Below are positions 54,701-63,654 of a DNA stretch of 64,000 nt, one piece after another. The translations under genes and the position numbers were made by a program. The notes below the pieces were generated by a model. It did not search any database and was not told where the DNA came from. It worked only from the letters and a program-made list of their open reading frames with translations. Numbering within the stretch: position 1 is the stretch's first letter; every line of letters begins with the position of its first letter. This DNA comes from Acidovorax benzenivorans. Its GTDB lineage: Bacteria > Pseudomonadota > Gammaproteobacteria > Burkholderiales > Burkholderiaceae_C. The stretch spans positions 186,001 to 250,000 of the forward strand of contig NZ_JAPCKI010000005.1 of NCBI RefSeq assembly GCF_028680575.1. Reading direction: 5' to 3'.

Positions 54701-54740
54701 ATGCTGGCTCCTGGCAACGGGTGCCAGCATTTCACTTTTT
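54701..54740 (+). terminator. Possible terminator between accC and prmA
   Basis: ATGCTGGC (54701-54708) pairs with GCCAGCAT (54723-54730), with a 14-base loop, followed by TTCACTTTTT. The T run is interrupted, so it may only partly separate accBC from prmA. Confidence 0.5.
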
Positions 54741-54753
54741 CTGAGAGACGCCT

Positions 54754-55656
54754 ATGTTTGAGTTGAGTCTGATGTGTCCTGAGGACCGGATTGAAGCGGT
54801 CAGCGATGCGCTGGATGCGCTGGATGCGCTCTCCGTGTCGGTGGAAGACGCCGATGCCCAGACCGACGCCGAGCAGGCGCTGTTTGGCGAGCCCGGCATG
54901 CCTCCGCCCAAAGACGGCTGGCAGCGCAGCCGCGTGGTCGCTTTGTTTCCATCCGAGGTGGCGGCCCGCGAGGCGCAGCAGTTGCTGGTCGTGCAGGACT
55001 TTTTTGTCGGCTGCCAAGTGCTGGGTGTGGCCCAGGTGCCCGAGCAGGATTGGGTGCGGCTGACTCAGTCGCAATTTGCTCCGGTGGACATCACCCCGGA
55101 TTTCTGGATCGTACCTACGTGGCATGAACTGCCTGCCCAGGCGATGCGTAGTATCCGGCTGGACCCCGGCTTGGCGTTTGGCACCGGCACGCACCCCACT
55201 ACCCGCATGTGCCTGCGCTGGATCGCGCGCCATGGGGCCACGCAGCCTGAGCAGGGCAACCCGCTGGGGCGGGTGCTGGACTACGGATGTGGGTCTGGCA
55301 TCCTCGCCATTGGCGCCGCCAAGTTCGGTGCCACCGACATTGATGCGGTGGATATCGACCCGGCGGCGGTGGAGTCCACGGTGCAGAACGCCCAAGCGAA
55401 CCAAGTTGCGCTCCAAGCGGGCCTGCCCGACAAGGCGCAGGGCGAGTACCAGACCGTTCTGGCCAATATCCTGGCGACTCCCTTGCGTGTGTTGGCCCCA
55501 CTGTTGTGCCGCTATGTGGCTGCGGGCGGGAACCTGGTTCTGGCAGGTATTCTGGAGCGTCAGGCAGACGAGCTCAAGGAGGCTTATGCCCCCTGGCTTC
55601 CGCTGGAAGTAGCGGATGCGGAAGACGGCTGGATCCTGATGACCGCGCGTCGCTGA
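54754..55656 (+). CDS. prmA: Ribosomal protein L11 methyltransferase
   Basis: A 300-aa SAM-dependent methyltransferase that methylates ribosomal protein L11. The N-terminal substrate-recognition domain is followed by a linker with LDPGLAFGTGTHPTTRMCL (near 145), then the SAM-binding motif DYGCGSGILAIGAAKFGA (near 180) and the catalytic-type motif ANILATPLRVLAP. The order accBC-prmA is common in this group. Confidence 0.95.
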   Translation: MFELSLMCPEDRIEAVSDALDALDALSVSVEDADAQTDAEQALFGEPGMPPPKDGWQRSRVVALFPSEVAAREAQQLLVVQDFFVGCQVLGVAQVPEQDWVRLTQSQFAPVDITPDFWIVPTWHELPAQAMRSIRLDPGLAFGTGTHPTTRMCLRWIARHGATQPEQGNPLGRVLDYGCGSGILAIGAAKFGATDIDAVDIDPAAVESTVQNAQANQVALQAGLPDKAQGEYQTVLANILATPLRVLAPLLCRYVAAGGNLVLAGILERQADELKEAYAPWLPLEVADAEDGWILMTARR

Positions 55657-55711
55657 GCGTGCTCAAGCGCCGTCCTGGCGGTCGTGGCATGGCCTCTACA
55701 ATCCATCGCTG

Positions 55712-57238
55712 ATGAGCCAGATCACTCGCTGCCCGTCCTGCGCCACCACCTTCAAGGTCGTGGCGGACCAATTACGCATCTCGGAAGGATGGGTGCGCTG
55801 CGGCCAATGCAAAGAGGTGTTCGACGCCTCAGCCCATTTGCTGCCCGTGGCATCAGCGGCGCTGTTGCCCGATGTGTCTCTGGCCGACCTGCGAACGCCC
55901 GCCGCACCGGTAGCGCGCAAGCAGGATGCACTGGGGGCCTGGGGTGGAGGCAGGGCACCGGCTGTCGCCGGGGATATGGCCCAGACCAATGGCCCCATGG
56001 GTCGTCGTGCTCCATCTCCTGCTACGGAGACTGTTGCATCCACGGCCGTTGCCGCCGCGTCGCATGGCGGGGGCACTCAGGTGCCGGCTGCCCCAGTGCT
56101 CGATATCCCCAGCCCTGCAGTGCCAGCTTTTCTCACTGCCGGGGCGCACGCTGACACATCCACCGATGCCTTGGGTGAGGAGGCCGCCACTCCTTTCACC
56201 TGGCGTGCCCACAGTGCACCGAGGGCTGCGTTTGAAGTGGATGCTGCGGCATTCTCTTCGGCCACTGGGCCCGAGGATGACGCGGTGTCTGGGCCATCCA
56301 TGGCCGTTGGGCCAGGGGGGCTGGCTTCCGGGCAAGGGCGAGGCGATCCCGTCCGTGACCCACGGGAGCCAGACGCATCCTCTTCCAGTCCCTCCGGTTA
56401 TGAGCTGCCCTTTGCGGAACTCCGCGATTCCGACGGGCCTCTGGGCACGTCAATCGATGCGGATGTCGCAAACGCTGCGAGTCCTCCTGCAGATTTTTTA
56501 CAGCCGCCTGCATCGCAAGGCGAAGCGCAGAGGCCGGTGATCGAGCCTGCCCTCGTACTGCCTGCTCCCGCGCTGCCTTCCGTGGACTTTGTGCCCAAGG
56601 CAGATTCGCCAGAGAGCCCAGCCATGGAACTGGTGCAGGACGACTCGCCCGCTGCGATCCTTCAGGTGCGGCACAAAAAATCCGTTGATGATGACGATGA
56701 TGCCGACACTCCGGCGTCAGATCCTGAGGTCAGTTTTGTGGTTGCTGCGCGTCGAAAGGCGTTCTGGCGCAAACCAGTTGTGCGGATGGTGCTGGGACTG
56801 GTGCTCGTCGTCTCCTTGTTGGGCTTGGCCTTGCAGATTGCGGTGCAGGAGCGCGACCACATTGCGGCCCTGGACGTGCGCAGCCGACCCTGGCTGGTGA
56901 AACTGTGCGAGCCTTTGCGCTGCGAACTCGCCCCGGTGCGTCAGATTGCCGATGTGGTCATCGACAGTTCTTCCTTCAACAAAGCCCGGGGTGACAGTTA
57001 CCAACTGGCGCTGACGATGAAGAGCTCCGCCACCATCCCGCTGGCCATGCCTGCGGTGGAGCTGACCCTGACCGATGCACAGGACCAGCCAGTGTTGCGG
57101 CGGGTTCTGTTGCCTACCGACATGGCGGCTCCGGCAGAGCTGCCTGCGAAAGGCGAGTGGGGCACCTCGGTGTCGGTGCTTGTGACCACGGGCGGTGCGC
57201 GTGTGGCAGGCTACCGGCTGCTTGCGTTCTATCCCTGA
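55712..57238 (+). CDS. DUF3426 membrane protein with MJ0042-type zinc ribbon
   Basis: A 508-aa protein. The N-terminal zinc ribbon has CPSC (7-10) and CGQC (30-33), the MJ0042 motif. A long, low-complexity Ala/Pro/Ser/Asp region follows (about 45-340). One membrane helix (PVVRMVLGLVLVVSLLGLALQIAV) lies near 352-375. The C-terminal DUF3426 domain ends AGYRLLAFYP. The zinc ribbon should be cytoplasmic and the C-terminal domain periplasmic. Function unknown; the gene regularly follows prmA in the Burkholderiales. The disordered region varies widely between strains of such proteins. Confidence 0.87.
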   Translation: MSQITRCPSCATTFKVVADQLRISEGWVRCGQCKEVFDASAHLLPVASAALLPDVSLADLRTPAAPVARKQDALGAWGGGRAPAVAGDMAQTNGPMGRRAPSPATETVASTAVAAASHGGGTQVPAAPVLDIPSPAVPAFLTAGAHADTSTDALGEEAATPFTWRAHSAPRAAFEVDAAAFSSATGPEDDAVSGPSMAVGPGGLASGQGRGDPVRDPREPDASSSSPSGYELPFAELRDSDGPLGTSIDADVANAASPPADFLQPPASQGEAQRPVIEPALVLPAPALPSVDFVPKADSPESPAMELVQDDSPAAILQVRHKKSVDDDDDADTPASDPEVSFVVAARRKAFWRKPVVRMVLGLVLVVSLLGLALQIAVQERDHIAALDVRSRPWLVKLCEPLRCELAPVRQIADVVIDSSSFNKARGDSYQLALTMKSSATIPLAMPAVELTLTDAQDQPVLRRVLLPTDMAAPAELPAKGEWGTSVSVLVTTGGARVAGYRLLAFYP

Positions 57239-57273
57239 TTTTTCTCCCAACAACTTACTGAGCTTCACTATCT

Positions 57274-58173
57274 ATGGCTGCCCTCATTTGTGGTTCCCTG
57301 GCGTTCGACACGATCATGACTTTCGAGGGGCGTTTTGCAGAGCAGATCCTGCCGGACCAGCTTCACATCCTGAATGTGTCCTTCCTGGTCCCGTCGTTGC
57401 GCCGCGACTACGGCGGTTGTGCCGGCAACATCGCCTACAGCCTCAAGCTGCTGGGTGGCGAGCCGCTGCCTATGGCCATGTTGGGCAGTGATGGTGCTGA
57501 CTATTTGCAGCGACTGCAGTCGCTGGGTATCAGTGCCAGCCATGTGGGGCAGGTGCAGGACACCTACACCGCGCAGGCCATGATCATGACGGACCGTGAC
57601 AACAACCAGATCACGGCCTTCCACCCTGGCGCAATGATGCAGGCCCATGCCAATCGTGTTAGCGCAGACAGCCGTGTCAGCGTAGGGATCATCGCGCCGG
57701 ACGGGCGTGACGCGATGCTGGAACATGCGGCCCAGTTCGTTGCGGCGGGCATTCCGTTTGTATTCGACCCTGGCCAGGGTTTGCCCATGTTCAATGGGCA
57801 GGAGTTGGCGCAGTTCATCGAGCAGGCCACCTGGGTCACCGTCAATGACTACGAGGGAAAAATGCTTTGTGACCGCACGGGTTGGTCGTCGGCCGACATC
57901 TCCCGCAAGGTGAAGGGATTGGTGGTGACGTTGGGCGCAGAGGGCTGTGAGGTCTGGGTCGATGGCGAGAAAACCCATGTACCACCCGTTGCACCTGCGG
58001 CTGTGGTGGACCCCACAGGCTGCGGAGATGCGTGGCGCGGCGCGCTGCTGTTTGGTCTGGAAAAAGGCTGGCCTCTCGTGCGTTGTGCTGAACTGGGCAA
58101 CCGCGTTGGTGCTCTCAAGATTGCGCAGCGGGGGCCGCAGAACTACACGCTGGACTTTGATCCACTGGGATAA
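57274..58173 (+). CDS. PfkB-family carbohydrate/nucleoside kinase
   Basis: A 299-aa ribokinase-fold kinase. PfkB motif 1 is GGCAGNIAYSLKLLGGEP near residue 47. PfkB motif 2 is DPTGCGDAWRGALLFG near 248, with the catalytic Asp in GCGDA (Cys in place of the usual Ala/Ala-Gly). It resembles adenosine kinase/ribokinase-like proteins; the substrate cannot be set. It begins 35 bases after the DUF3426 gene. It ends in front of a terminator that mainly serves the opposite strand. Confidence 0.88.
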   Translation: MAALICGSLAFDTIMTFEGRFAEQILPDQLHILNVSFLVPSLRRDYGGCAGNIAYSLKLLGGEPLPMAMLGSDGADYLQRLQSLGISASHVGQVQDTYTAQAMIMTDRDNNQITAFHPGAMMQAHANRVSADSRVSVGIIAPDGRDAMLEHAAQFVAAGIPFVFDPGQGLPMFNGQELAQFIEQATWVTVNDYEGKMLCDRTGWSSADISRKVKGLVVTLGAEGCEVWVDGEKTHVPPVAPAAVVDPTGCGDAWRGALLFGLEKGWPLVRCAELGNRVGALKIAQRGPQNYTLDFDPLG

Positions 58174-58252
58174 GCCCGTCGGACCTGTGGCCCGTATGGC
58201 TTGATCTCCGTGCGCCTTCGGAGAGCGCACACACTGCCCTGAAGTACAGGCG

Positions 58253-58282
58253 AAAAAAAACCCGGTGCGCGAGCACCGGGTT
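58253..58282 (-). terminator. Rho-independent terminator of the histone-like gene
   Basis: AACCCGGTGC (58259-58268), loop GCGA, GCACCGGGTT (58273-58282); the eight A before it read as T on the minus strand. It ends the histone-like transcript. Confidence 0.88.
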
Positions 58283-58302
58283 GAGCGCATGGAGCGCCAG
58301 GA

Positions 58303-58839
58303 TCAGGGCTTGTTGCCCGTAGGGAAAGGCCAGGCCGCCTGAGGGTTCAGCGTGGTCTGTGCTGCAGGGGCAGCGGCCGCAGGGGCAGGCGCCTTGGGGG
58401 CCTTCTTGGCCGGTGCAGCTTTCTTTGCTGGGGCTGCCTTGGCAGGTGCTGCAGCCTTCTTCGCAGCTACGGCCTTCTTGGCGGGAGCAGCTTTCTTTGC
58501 CGGTGCTGCTGCCTTCTTGACGGGTGCAGCCTTCTTCGCAGCTACGGCCTTCTTGGCGGGAGCGGCTTTCTTTGCCGGTGCTGCTGCCTTCTTGGGTGCA
58601 GCCTTCTTCGCAACTACGGCCTTCTTGGCGGGAGCGGCTTTCTTTGCCGGTGCTGCTGCCTTCTTGGCGGGTGCAGCCTTCTTCGCAGCTACGGCCTTCT
58701 TGGCGGGAGCGGCTTTCTTTGCCGGTGCTGCTGCCTTCTTGGCAGGTGCAGCCTTCTTCGCGGCTACGGGTTTTGCTGCGGCTGCAGCCTTCTTCGCGGG
58801 AGCTGCCTTCTTAGCGGCGGGTTTTTTCGCAGTTGCCAT
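58303..58839 (-). CDS. Histone H1-like DNA-binding protein, Lys/Ala/Pro-rich
   Basis: A 178-aa very basic protein made almost only of Lys, Ala and Pro, in repeats of the type KKAAPAKKAA. It resembles the C-terminal tail of eukaryotic H1 and bacterial relatives such as Bordetella BpH1/AlgP-like proteins, which bind DNA and compact the nucleoid. The last ~25 residues (AAAPAAQTTLNPQAAWPFPTGNKP) are non-repetitive. The ATG at 58839 is chosen because GGAG lies 6 bases upstream; the preceding ATG is only 3 bases away. The gene contains a four-unit 72-75-bp tandem repeat, so its length is likely to vary. Confidence 0.88.
   Translation of the reverse strand: MATAKKPAAKKAAPAKKAAAAAKPVAAKKAAPAKKAAAPAKKAAPAKKAVAAKKAAPAKKAAAPAKKAAPAKKAVVAKKAAPKKAAAPAKKAAPAKKAVAAKKAAPVKKAAAPAKKAAPAKKAVAAKKAAAPAKAAPAKKAAPAKKAPKAPAPAAAAPAAQTTLNPQAAWPFPTGNKP
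58457..58753. repeat. 72-75-bp tandem DNA repeat, four units, within the histone-like gene
   Basis: Units begin with TTCTTCGCAGC/AAC at 58457, 58532, 58604 and 58679 (lengths 75, 72, 75 and 75). They differ by only a few bases and one 3-base deletion; each codes for about 25 residues. A partial fifth unit follows at 58754. Confidence 0.8.
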
Positions 58840-58901
58840 CATGTTCTCCTTGGGTCAATTTGCAAAGAGCACTTCCTGTCTGCTGTGGACAGAAAGCGAT
58901 C

Positions 58902-58932
58902 CATGGAGATGGATGAAAACTCCATCTCCATG
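58902..58932. other. 12-bp perfect inverted repeat in the leader of the histone-like gene
   Basis: CATGGAGATGGA (58902-58913), loop TGAAAAC, TCCATCTCCATG (58921-58932). It lies about 60 bases upstream of the histone-like start and about 95 bases downstream of nrdB on the same strand. It has no T run, so it is more likely an operator or an mRNA leader stem than a terminator. Confidence 0.5.
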
Positions 58933-59026
58933 AACACGGGGACGCCCCGCAGGGCAGCGCTCTGCGACGCTGTCGGTGCCGGGCGTGGTGTAAAAATCCA
59001 TGGTGGTGTAGCCTGCAAAAAAGGCG

Positions 59027-60223
59027 CTAGTCCCAGGACAGCGCACCACCGGACTGGTATTCAATAACCCGGGTCTCGAAGAAGTTGCGTTCCTTCTTGA
59101 GATCGATCATCTCGCTCATCCACGGGAACGGGTTTTCTTCGTTGGGGAACAGTGTCTCCAGCCCGATCTGCGTGGCGCGGCGGTTGGCGATGTAGCGCAG
59201 GTAGCCCTTGAACATCGAAGCGTTCATGCCCAGCACGCCACGGGGCATGGTGTCTTCAGCGTAGCGGTATTCCAGCTCCACGGCCTTGAGGAACAATGCC
59301 TTGATCTCGGCCTTGAACTCCGCAGTCCACAGGTGGGGGTTTTCCAGCTTGAGTTGATTGATCAGGTCGATGCCGAAGTTGCAGTGCATCGACTCGTCGC
59401 GCAGGATGTATTGGTACTGCTCGGCAGCGCCCGTCATCTTGTTCTGGCGGCCCAGAGCCAGGATCTGCGTGAAGCCCACGTAGAAGAACAGGCCTTCCAT
59501 CAGGCAGGCGAAAACGATCAGCGATTTGAGCAGGGTCTGGTCGGTCTCGGGAGTCCCCGTTTTGAAGGACGGATCCATGATCGCTTCGATGAAGGGGATC
59601 AGGAACTCATCCTTGTCGCGGATCGACTGGACTTCGTTGTAGGCGTTGAAGATTTCGCTCTCGTCCAGACCCAGCGATTCGACGATGTATTGATACGCGT
59701 GGGTGTGGATTGCTTCCTCGAACGCCTGGCGCAGCAGGAACTGGCGGCATTCAGGTGCTGTGATGTGGCGGTAGGTGCCCAACACAATGTTGTTGGCGGC
59801 CAGCGAATCGGCGGTGACGAAGAAGCCCAGGTTGCGCTTGATGATGCGGCGCTCGTCTTCGGTCAGACCGTTGGGGTCTTTCCACAACGCGATGTCGCGC
59901 GTCATGTTCACTTCTTGGGGCATCCAGTGATTGGCGCAGGTGGCCAAGTACTTTTCCCACGCCCACTTGTACTTGAAGGGCACCAACTGGTTGACGTCGG
60001 TCTGACCATTGATGATGCGCTTGTCAGCGGCATTGACGCGGCGGTGCGTTGCGGCGACGACGGGAGCGGTGGTGGTGCTTGCTGCTGGGGCCGTGGTGTC
60101 CACTGGCTGCAGCGAAGGTGTCTGGAAAGACAGAGGCGGTTGTCCCACCAGGCGGTTGTTGGGCAGACCGCCGTCCAGTTGATTTTGCGATGAGGGCTTG
60201 ACTTCTTCGTCCCAGGACAACAT
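59027..60223 (-). CDS. nrdB: Ribonucleotide reductase class Ia, beta subunit
   Basis: A 398-aa NrdB, which holds the diferric-tyrosyl radical for ribonucleotide reduction. Metal-ligand regions are TADSLAANN (Asp), [15 protein letters not shown] (Glu, His and the radical Tyr in the position of E. coli Tyr122) and [13 protein letters not shown] (Glu and His). It is preceded by a ~60-residue N-terminal extension (about 20-60 Ala/Thr/Pro-rich) longer than in E. coli. It follows nrdA after 135 bases with an intercistronic hairpin. The ATG at 60223 has GGAAAA upstream. Confidence 0.95.
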   Translation of the reverse strand: MLSWDEEVKPSSQNQLDGGLPNNRLVGQPPLSFQTPSLQPVDTTAPAASTTTAPVVAATHRRVNAADKRIINGQTDVNQLVPFKYKWAWEKYLATCANHWMPQEVNMTRDIALWKDPNGLTEDERRIIKRNLGFFVTADSLAANNIVLGTYRHITAPECRQFLLRQAFEEAIHTHAYQYIVESLGLDESEIFNAYNEVQSIRDKDEFLIPFIEAIMDPSFKTGTPETDQTLLKSLIVFACLMEGLFFYVGFTQILALGRQNKMTGAAEQYQYILRDESMHCNFGIDLINQLKLENPHLWTAEFKAEIKALFLKAVELEYRYAEDTMPRGVLGMNASMFKGYLRYIANRRATQIGLETLFPNEENPFPWMSEMIDLKKERNFFETRVIEYQSGGALSWD

Positions 60224-60316
60224 AGATTTTCCAGTGTTCGGATTATGAAAGCAGTGCTGCGAAAAGGAAAGCACTGAAGCGTTGTGCAGCAAGGTTTTGT
60301 TGCTTCACAACACCGG

Positions 60317-60348
60317 AGCAACGCCTCGGGCGAGCCCGAAGCGTTGCT
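60317..60348 (-). other. Hairpin between nrdA and nrdB
   Basis: AGCAACGC and TCGGG (60317-60330, with one unpaired C) pair with CCCGA and GCGTTGCT (60335-60348, with one unpaired A), loop CGAG. There is no T run on the minus strand, so this is likely an mRNA processing or stability element setting the nrdA/nrdB ratio. Confidence 0.55.
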
Positions 60349-60358
60349 GGCAAAGTGC

Positions 60359-63277
60359 TTACTGGCAGGCCTCGCAGCCAGGATCGTCGATGGCGCAGAA
60401 CTTGACGTCCGTGGCGGGTACGGCAGCGGCTTCCAGCGGGCTTGGCTTGGCTTGCGCTGTTGCTGCAGCTGCCGATGCGCCGCTGTCGTTGCCCGACGAA
60501 ACCGCGTTGAGCTGGCGCGTGTTCACGGTGCTCATCTCGACGTGCGTAGCGCTTTGTGTGCGCAGGTAGTAGGTGGTCTTGAGGCCACGGACCCATGCCA
60601 GCTTGTAGGTGTCGTCGAGCTTTTTGCCCGATGCGCCGGCCATGTAGATGTTCAGGCTCTGCGCCTGATCAATCCATTTCTGGCGGCGCGATGCGGCCTC
60701 TACCAGCCACTGGGGTTCGACTTCAAACGCTGTGGAGTACAGCGCCTTGATGTCTTGCGGCACGCGGTCGATGGGGTGCAGCGAACCCTTGAAGTGCTTG
60801 AGGTCCATGATCATCACGTCGTCCCACAGGCCCAGGCGCTTCAAGTCACGCACCAGGCCGCCGTTGATGACCGTGAACTCGCCCGACAGGTTGGACTTGA
60901 CCGACAGGTTGCCGAACGAGGGCTCGATCGAGGCATCGACGCCGATGATGTTGGAGATGGTGGCCGTAGGGGCGATGGCGACGCAGTTGGAGTTGCGCAT
61001 GCCGTCCTGTGCAATCTTCTTGCGCAGGGCATCCCAGTCCAGTGTGGACGAGCGGTCCACTTCTACATAGCCGCCACGGGCCTGCGAGAGCATGTCCAGC
61101 GTGTCGAAAGGCAGGATGCCACGGTCCCACAGCGAGCCCTTGTAGCTGGAGTATTTGCCGCGCTCCTTGGCCAACTCGGTGGACGCCCAATAGGCGTAGT
61201 AGCAGATGGCTTCCATCGACTTGTCGGCGAATTCCACCGCCTCTTGCGAGGCGTAGGGGATGCGCAGTTCGTACAGGCTGTCCTGGAAGGCCATCACGCC
61301 CAGACCGACCGGGCGGTGGCGCAAGTTGGAGTCGCGCGCCTTCTTGACGGCGTAATAGTTAATGTCGATCACGTTGTCGAGCATGCGCATGGCGACCTTG
61401 ATGGTCTTCTTGAGCTTGTCGTGGTCGATCTGGCCGTCCTTGATGTGCTGCAACAGGTTGACCGAGCCGAGGTTGCACACGGCGGTTTCGGTGTCGCTGG
61501 TGTTGAGCGTGATCTCGGTGCACAGGTTGGAGGAGTGCACCACGCCAGCATGCTGTTGGGGCGAGCGCACGTTGCAAGCATCCTTGAACGTGATCCAGGG
61601 ATGGCCGGTCTCGAACAACATGGTCAGCATCTTGCGCCACATGTCGGTGGCCTGCACGGTCTTGGCGGGTTTGATCTCGCCGCGTGCCGCCTTTTCTTCG
61701 TAGGCCACGTAGGCCTTTTCAAAATCGGCACCGAACAGATCGTGCAGATCGGGGACGTTGGAGGGCGAGAACAGGGTCCAGGTGCCCTTTTCCATCACGC
61801 GGCGCATGAACAGATCGGGGATCCAGTTGGCCGTGTTCATGTCGTGCGTGCGGCGGCGGTCGTCGCCGGTGTTCTTGCGCAGTTCCAGGAACTCTTCGAT
61901 ATCCAGGTGCCAGGTCTCCAGATACGTGCAGACGGCGCCCTTGCGCTTGCCGCCCTGGTTCACGGCCACGGCGGTGTCGTTGACCACCTTGAGGAAGGGC
62001 ACCACACCCTGCGATTCGCCGTTGGTGCCCTTGATGTGCGAGCCGAGGGCACGCACGCGGGTCCAGTCGTTGCCCAGGCCGCCAGCAAACTTGGACAGCA
62101 GGGCGTTTTCCTTGATCGACTCGTAGATGCCATCGAGGTCATCGGGCACCGTGGTCAGGTAGCAGCTCGACAGTTGGGAGCGCAGCGTACCGCTGTTGAA
62201 CAGCGTGGGGGTGGACGACATGAAGTCGAATGACGAGAGCACTTCATAGAACTCGATGGCGCGTGCTTCGCGGTCGGCTTCATTGAGCGCCAGGCCCATG
62301 GCCACACGCATGAAGAACGCCTGCGGCAGCTCGATGCGGGTTTTCTTGACGTGCAGGAAGTAGCGGTCGTACAGGGTTTGCAGGCCGAGGTAGTCAAACT
62401 TCAGGTCGCGGTCAGCCTTGAGGGCGGCACCCAGGCGCTGCAGGTCGTACTGCAGCAGGCGTTCGTCCAGTAGTTCGTTGTCCACACCTTTCTTGATGAA
62501 CTGAGGGAAATACTCGATGTACGCCTGGCCCATCGCATCCTGCGTCACCTCGCGGCCCAGCACCTCGCGCACGATGGTGTGCAGCAGCAGGCGGGCGGTG
62601 GCGTAGGTGTAGTCGGGATCCTTCTCAATGAGGGTACGGGCAGCCAGGATGGAGGCCTTGTACACCTCGTCCATGGGCACGCCGTCGTACAGGTTGCGCA
62701 TGGTTTCGGCCACGATGGGGTCGGCCTTCACGTCGGCACCCAGGTTCACGCACGCCGACTCGATCAGGGCCTGCAGGCGCTTCGGGTCCAGCGCAACACG
62801 CTCACCACCGTCGATGACCTGCAGCAGGGGGATGGATACCGCAGCGGTTTGCTGTTCGGCTTGGCGGGCACGTTCTTGGGTGCGGCGCTCGCGGTACAGC
62901 ACGTAGGCGCGGGCAATTTCGTGGTGACCGCTACGCATCAGGCCCAGTTCAACCTGGTCTTGCACGTCTTCAATGTGGAAGGTGCCGCCGCCAGGACGCG
63001 AGCGCATCAGGGCGCGCGTGACGTTATGGGTCAGTGTGTCCACCACTTCACGCACGCTGGCCGATGCAGCGCCTTGTGTGCCGTGGACTGCAAGGAAGGC
63101 CTTCATCATGGCCACCGCGATCTTTTGCGGCTCGAAGGGCACCACTGCGCCGTTGCGGCGAATGATCTGGTAGTGCGCAAACGTGTTGGAGGCCGTGGCC
63201 GCAGGCGTAGCCTGGGATGCCGGGGCATCGGTGGCAACGGCATGGGCATTGGAAGGCGTGTTCAAAGCAGCTTGCAT
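60359..63277 (-). CDS. nrdA: Ribonucleotide reductase class Ia, alpha subunit
   Basis: A 972-aa NrdA, the catalytic subunit. After an Ala/Thr-rich start, the ATP-cone lies at about 35-145 (YQIIRRNGAVVPFEPQKIAVAM), implying dATP control. Catalytic residues seen: Cys in SSCYLTTVPDD, NLCTEI (the Asn-Cys-Glu active site), AVCNLGSVNL and the C-terminal CEAC redox pair (DPGCEACQ). It is longer than E. coli NrdA (761 aa) owing to the N-terminus and insertions, as is usual in this family. The ATG at 63277 has GAGGA upstream. Two NrdR-type boxes lie ~92-139 bases upstream. Confidence 0.96.
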   Translation of the reverse strand: MQAALNTPSNAHAVATDAPASQATPAATASNTFAHYQIIRRNGAVVPFEPQKIAVAMMKAFLAVHGTQGAASASVREVVDTLTHNVTRALMRSRPGGGTFHIEDVQDQVELGLMRSGHHEIARAYVLYRERRTQERARQAEQQTAAVSIPLLQVIDGGERVALDPKRLQALIESACVNLGADVKADPIVAETMRNLYDGVPMDEVYKASILAARTLIEKDPDYTYATARLLLHTIVREVLGREVTQDAMGQAYIEYFPQFIKKGVDNELLDERLLQYDLQRLGAALKADRDLKFDYLGLQTLYDRYFLHVKKTRIELPQAFFMRVAMGLALNEADREARAIEFYEVLSSFDFMSSTPTLFNSGTLRSQLSSCYLTTVPDDLDGIYESIKENALLSKFAGGLGNDWTRVRALGSHIKGTNGESQGVVPFLKVVNDTAVAVNQGGKRKGAVCTYLETWHLDIEEFLELRKNTGDDRRRTHDMNTANWIPDLFMRRVMEKGTWTLFSPSNVPDLHDLFGADFEKAYVAYEEKAARGEIKPAKTVQATDMWRKMLTMLFETGHPWITFKDACNVRSPQQHAGVVHSSNLCTEITLNTSDTETAVCNLGSVNLLQHIKDGQIDHDKLKKTIKVAMRMLDNVIDINYYAVKKARDSNLRHRPVGLGVMAFQDSLYELRIPYASQEAVEFADKSMEAICYYAYWASTELAKERGKYSSYKGSLWDRGILPFDTLDMLSQARGGYVEVDRSSTLDWDALRKKIAQDGMRNSNCVAIAPTATISNIIGVDASIEPSFGNLSVKSNLSGEFTVINGGLVRDLKRLGLWDDVMIMDLKHFKGSLHPIDRVPQDIKALYSTAFEVEPQWLVEAASRRQKWIDQAQSLNIYMAGASGKKLDDTYKLAWVRGLKTTYYLRTQSATHVEMSTVNTRQLNAVSSGNDSGASAAAATAQAKPSPLEAAAVPATDVKFCAIDDPGCEACQ

Positions 63278-63368
63278 GGGGTCCTCTTCTGTGGGCTGTC
63301 TGGGGTGGGCGTGCGGCCTGGAGTGCCGTCGCAGTGTGCGAGTGATGCGCCGGACTTCAGTCTGGCGC

Positions 63369-63416
63369 ACACTATATATGGTGTGTCGAGGCGGTTCAAG
63401 ACACTACCGGTAGTGT
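63369..63416. promoter_or_regulatory. Tandem NrdR boxes upstream of nrdAB
   Basis: ACACTATATATGGTGT (63369-63384) matches the NrdR-box consensus ACACWATATATWGTGT. A second, ACACTACCGGTAGTGT (63401-63416), is a perfect palindrome with a CCGG centre. Centres are 32 bases apart, three helical turns, the known spacing of NrdR tandem sites. NrdR represses nrd genes when dATP is high. Confidence 0.85.
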
Positions 63417-63654
63417 ACCGCGTGAATGAGCCCTAAAAAGCGGAAACAGTATGTTCCCAGCCCCGGTACGTCCGTTACCGGTGTCTGCGGCCAGCCCTTG
63501 TGGATGCGACGCGTGGGATGCCAAACCGCGCAGCGGCGGACCTTGGCGGCAGATTTCCTGTGCCAGGCCGCGCGGCGCTTGGGTGTAAAACCATGTGCAA
63601 ACGCACAAAGAAAAATATGCGTTGATGCGCCCGTGCGACAGTGAAAGCGCGGCG

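Noticed and set aside
53309..54730. A 473-codon frame opposite accC
   Set aside because: It mirrors the codon pattern of accC and has no domain of its own.
58457..58753. CRISPR array (regular repeats)
   Set aside because: The units are contiguous with no unique spacers and are coding.
58352..58933. A hydrophobic 193-codon frame opposite the histone-like gene
   Set aside because: It is the complement of Lys/Ala repeats (giving Phe/Leu/Ala runs); the basic frame has the ribosome site and terminator.
60284..62233. A 649-codon frame opposite nrdA
   Set aside because: Composition is that of an antisense frame of a highly expressed GC-rich gene; NrdA motifs are on the other strand.
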